Shown: positions 6,890 through 9,100 of the stretch, piece by piece
How the letters are laid out: every line of letters starts with the position of its first letter
How positions within the stretch are numbered: position 1 is the first letter of the stretch
Source: Armatimonadota bacterium
Lineage (GTDB): Bacteria; Armatimonadota; Fimbriimonadia; Fimbriimonadales; Fimbriimonadaceae
Reading direction: 5' to 3'
DNA: 9,100 nt
NCBI GenBank assembly: GCA_023428805.1
Contig: JAEYWW010000201.1
Span: 1 to 9,100 of the forward strand
The notes under the pieces: generated by a model
Database searches by the model: none
What the model was told of the DNA's origin: nothing
Seen by the model: only the letters and a program-made list of their open reading frames with translations
Translations under genes and position numbers: made by a program

Positions 6890-7213
6890 ATGGACAAGCT
6901 TCCGAAAAGATTCGAAGGGTTCATGGCGAACTACCCCAAAATTGGGGAGGCGTACGGAAATTTGGGAGATGCGGTGGCAGAAGCAGGCCCGCTAGACCCG
7001 AAAAGCCGCGCACTGATCAAGATTGGAATCTCTGTCGGAGCAGGCCAGGGGGGAGGCACTCGCAGCCAGGTCCGAAAGGCATTGCAGGCCGGAGCGAGCC
7101 GCGAAGAAATCCGCCATGCGGTTTTGCTCGCCACCACCACGATTGGGTTTCCGAACATGATGGCAGGACTCTCCTGGGTCGACGACGTATTGGAATCTGC
7201 AGACGATGAGTGA
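6890..7213 (+). CDS. AhpD/carboxymuconolactone decarboxylase-like small protein lacking the CxxC motif
   Basis: This 107-residue protein has the helical CMD/AhpD pattern: LDPKSRALIKIGISVGAGQ, then VRKALQAGASREEIRHAVLLA and a TTIGFPNMMAGLSWVDD tail. In peroxidase-type AhpD proteins a CxxC...H motif follows ISVAAG. Here that place reads GQGGGTRSQ, with no cysteine or histidine, and the mature protein contains no cysteine at all. Thiol peroxidase activity is therefore not expected, and the function is unknown. I place the start at the ATG 6890, preceded by GAGG six to nine bases upstream. A TTG at 6857 in the same frame would add eleven residues but overlaps the promoter. The 3' end overlaps the cytochrome-like gene by 8 bases, making it the first gene of a translationally coupled operon. 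It may be a protein-binding or redox accessory factor for the following membrane protein; that is a guess. Confidence 0.75.
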   Translation: MDKLPKRFEGFMANYPKIGEAYGNLGDAVAEAGPLDPKSRALIKIGISVGAGQGGGTRSQVRKALQAGASREEIRHAVLLATTTIGFPNMMAGLSWVDDVLESADDE

Positions 7214-8237
7214 TCGCAAAAGCGCCCGAATCGCCTTTGCCGGAGCGGCAGTCGCCGCCATCCTTGTATTCGCGGGAATCTATTTCGGATCCGGCAGGCT
7301 TGACCGATTCGACCGGCCTTTGGCGGCCTACGCGGCGGCCACTGTCTTCGCCGCCTTCGCGATCTGCTATCGATACTTGATGTGGATTCAACGTCCTCCG
7401 ACTTGGCGATACTTCAAGGCGGGCTGGAGGCTCTTTTTGAGGCCCAAGCGGCTGGCGCGAAACATTGGAAAGTTTCTCGTCCTGCTCTGGAACAACATTG
7501 TCGCGCAGAAGTTCATCGAGCGGCGGAGCCACAAGCGGTGGCTGGCCCACCTCTGCCTCGCCTGGGGATGTCTGCTGGCATTCGCCATCACCTTCCCCCT
7601 CAGCTGGGGCTGGATGCAGTTCGGCATCGCTTCAAATGGAGTTGACTACGTCGTCGAATTCATGGGGATGAAGCAGTTCAGTTTCCCCCCCGACAGCATC
7701 CTCGCATTCCTCTTCTTCAACGGCCTCAATTTCAGCGCCGTGTTTGTGCTGACAGGTGTTGGCCTTGCGATGCACCGGAGAATTTTTGAAGCAGGCGCTC
7801 AGGCGGTGCAATCTCTGGTGGATGATCTGATTCCACTATTTCTGCTCTTCGCTGTATCTGTGACTGGCCTCATGCTCACGGCGAGCTATCGACTGATGGA
7901 GGGGTCGCACTTCTCCTTTATTTCCCTCCTCCATGCATTCACCGTAGTCATCCTTCTCCTCTACATGCCGTTTGGAAAATTCTTCCACGTCATCCAGCGC
8001 ACCGCGCATCTCGGAGTCGCCTACTACAAGGAGGAGGCGGCGGCGGGCGATCTGGCGGTCTGCATCCGGTCCGGTAAACCCTACGAATCACAGATGCATC
8101 ATGACGATCTGGCGGCAGTGATGAGGGAGGTTGGGATGGATTTCGGCGCACACCAGAATCTTTCCCCAGAAGAGAAGCGCAAGATGATTGCCCTCAATCA
8201 AGCGGCCGTCATCGAAGGCACGCCTTATGTCGGCTGA
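7206..8237 (+). CDS. NarI/DsrM/HdrE-like membrane b-type cytochrome
   Basis: This 343-residue integral membrane protein has about six helices (10-29, 41-61, 111-131, 165-187, 206-226, 238-258) and a soluble C-terminal tail of about 75 residues. It resembles the nitrate reductase gamma / DsrM / HdrE group, which bind two b hemes and pass electrons between quinones and a partner reductase. Candidate heme ligands are H109 or H115 at the start of helix 3 (SHKRWLAHL), H190 after helix 4, H243 in helix 6 and H261. The 18-residue H243-H261 spacing equals that of the NarI pair His187/His205. No NarG, NarH or HdrD-type Fe-S partner is encoded next to it. It starts inside the CMD-like gene and ends 11 bases inside the cupin gene. 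Co-regulation with the nitrate reductase suggests, but does not show, that it feeds electrons to it. The family call is by motif and hydropathy only. Confidence 0.65.
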   Translation: MSDRKSARIAFAGAAVAAILVFAGIYFGSGRLDRFDRPLAAYAAATVFAAFAICYRYLMWIQRPPTWRYFKAGWRLFLRPKRLARNIGKFLVLLWNNIVAQKFIERRSHKRWLAHLCLAWGCLLAFAITFPLSWGWMQFGIASNGVDYVVEFMGMKQFSFPPDSILAFLFFNGLNFSAVFVLTGVGLAMHRRIFEAGAQAVQSLVDDLIPLFLLFAVSVTGLMLTASYRLMEGSHFSFISLLHAFTVVILLLYMPFGKFFHVIQRTAHLGVAYYKEEAAAGDLAVCIRSGKPYESQMHHDDLAAVMREVGMDFGAHQNLSPEEKRKMIALNQAAVIEGTPYVG

Positions 8238-8622
8238 CCATTTCAAACAAGCACGGCTGCTGGATTTGGTCCACGCCGGCACGGCTTCTGGAGTGCAGTG
8301 GTCGGCTGAAACCGACGACCTCGACTGTAACTTTGTCTCCTGGGAGGGCGGTGAAGTCATCGCAGCGCATGTCAATGCGGAAGTCGATGTCTTCATCGTC
8401 ATCCTTTCGGGCGGCGGACGCTTATCCGTCAACGAGGCATGGACCGAACTTCTGCCCGGCACCGCATCTCTCGTGCCCAAGAACGCCTCTCGATCCATTG
8501 CGGCAGGCGACAACGGCATCGCCTACATCACGGTCCACAAACGCCGACGACGCCTGATGCCTGGGGATGCCCAAACAAGAACTGTGGCTCAACGCAGCTT
8601 GAAGGAAAAAACATCATCATGA
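8227..8622 (+). CDS. Small single-domain cupin protein
   Basis: This 131-residue protein has a cupin-like beta-barrel pattern. The first motif is recognisable but degenerate: G42-x5-H48, with the second histidine replaced by N50 and an acidic residue at E52 or D54. The second motif (LPGTASLVPKNASRSI, about 76-91) keeps the P-G and P residues but has serine/arginine where the usual histidine would be. Metal binding may therefore be weak or absent. I use the ATG at 8227, which has GAAGG 8 bases upstream; a TTG at 8188 would lengthen it by 13 residues but has less support. It overlaps the cytochrome-like gene by 11 bases and modA by 4 (ATGA), so it belongs to the same operon. Role unknown; a small-molecule sensor or an accessory to molybdate or nitrate metabolism are both possible. 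Confidence 0.7.
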   Translation: MSADHFKQARLLDLVHAGTASGVQWSAETDDLDCNFVSWEGGEVIAAHVNAEVDVFIVILSGGGRLSVNEAWTELLPGTASLVPKNASRSIAAGDNGIAYITVHKRRRRLMPGDAQTRTVAQRSLKEKTSS

Positions 8623-9100
8623 TCGTCACGCTGTCTCTCGCACTCGCATTGACTCAGTCGCCTAAGACCGATGTCATCGTTCTCACCGCCGCCTCCCTCA
8701 AACCTCCCCTCAACGAGATTGCGAAGGAGTTTGAGGGGAAGAACCCATCCGTTCGGCTTCAAGTCAGCTATGCTGGCTCGCAGGAACTGGCGGCCCAGAT
8801 CAACCTCGGAGCCCCCGCTGATGCATTCTTCAGCGCCGACCGCGCGCAGATGGATGTCGTCGTGAAGTCGAAGAAAGTCGATGGGAAGCAGGTCAAGCCC
8901 TTTGCATCGAACGAGCTCACACTTCTGGTCTCCAAATCAGCATCAGGACGGATCAAAGCACTTTCCGACCTTCAAAAGGACGGTGTCAAAGTTTCGATGG
9001 CGGGCGAGAAAGTGCCGGTGGGGGCATACACCCGCGAAATGCTCCAGAAGGCATCCGCCCAACTCGGCAAATCCTGGCTGGCCAAAGTTCAAGCCAACAC
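8619..9100 (+). CDS. modA: Molybdate ABC transporter substrate-binding protein ModA (3' end outside window)
   Basis: The first 160 residues of a periplasmic molybdate-binding protein are present; the gene runs off the right edge. A short hydrophobic signal (MIVTLSLALALTQS) is followed by the mature fold. ModA hallmarks are clear: TAASLKPPLNEIAKEF, with the ligand-contacting serine after AA; SYAGSQELAAQINLGAPADAFFSAD, with a second ligand serine; and VPVGAYTREML further on. The protein would deliver molybdate to a ModBC importer presumably encoded downstream. The start ATG overlaps the cupin stop codon (ATGA), and AAGGA lies 12 bases upstream at 8602-8606. Placement in an operon under the Crp/Fnr-type operator links molybdate uptake to the molybdoenzyme at the other end of the locus. 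A tungstate-binding relative is conceivable. Confidence 0.92.
   Translation, partial: MIVTLSLALALTQSPKTDVIVLTAASLKPPLNEIAKEFEGKNPSVRLQVSYAGSQELAAQINLGAPADAFFSADRAQMDVVVKSKKVDGKQVKPFASNELTLLVSKSASGRIKALSDLQKDGVKVSMAGEKVPVGAYTREMLQKASAQLGKSWLAKVQAN

Noticed and set aside
8611..8630. ATGATCGTCAC at the modA start as another operator copy
   Set aside because: Half-site spacing and symmetry are wrong, and it overlaps the start codon within a coupled operon.
1..9100. Mobile element, phage, toxin-antitoxin or CRISPR/defence genes
   Set aside because: No transposase, integrase, nuclease, repeat array or terminal inverted repeats were seen; all the sizeable genes fit a nitrate/molybdenum locus.

Overview
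The window looks like chromosomal DNA of a free-living bacterium, of moderately high GC by eye, carrying one compact nitrate-reduction locus. I cannot assign a phylum firmly. The short ModA signal peptide and mixed Shine-Dalgarno use would suit a poorly studied lineage such as Armatimonadota or Acidobacteriota, but that is a guess. No rRNA, tRNA, CRISPR array, insertion sequence or phage gene is visible.

Layout, left to right. (1) Bases 1-203 hold no gene I can name. (2) A cytoplasmic molybdopterin/[4Fe-4S] nitrate reductase of the NasC/NarB type runs leftward (2375-204). (3) A 151-bp divergent promoter region separates it from a rightward NarK-type nitrate/nitrite transporter (2527-4032), which carries an unusual soluble insertion between TM9 and TM10. 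(4) A 12-TM NnrS-like membrane protein (4103-5473) overlaps a Crp/Fnr-family regulator (5463-6191). (5) mobA (6807-6232, leftward) makes the molybdopterin guanine dinucleotide that such reductases need. (6) A tightly overlapping rightward operon follows: a cysteine-less AhpD/CMD-like protein (6890-7213), a NarI/DsrM-like b-type cytochrome (7206-8237), a small cupin (8227-8622), and modA, the molybdate-binding protein, cut by the window end (8619 onward).

The unifying feature is a 16-18 bp palindrome, TATGAC-N4-GTCATA, found four times and, as far as I can see, only in the promoter gaps: two copies between nasC and narK, one before the NnrS-like/regulator pair, and one between mobA and the CMD operon. 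It has the geometry of an FNR site (5-N4-5) with altered outer and inner bases, and its centre lies about 41-47 bp from most of the start codons it faces. The simplest model is that the Crp/Fnr protein encoded in the middle binds these sites, controls every transcription unit here, and controls itself. That would tie nitrate uptake, nitrate reduction, nitric-oxide-type stress (NnrS-like), cofactor assembly (mobA), molybdate uptake (modA) and a membrane quinol/cytochrome module into one regulon.

No nitrite reductase, no NarG/NarH and no NtrC- or NasR-type nitrogen regulator is in view. A single-subunit NasC-type enzyme co-regulated with a NarI-like cytochrome b under an anaerobiosis/NO-type regulator raises the possibility of an unconventional, energy-linked nitrate reduction. 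That is inference, not something the sequence proves.
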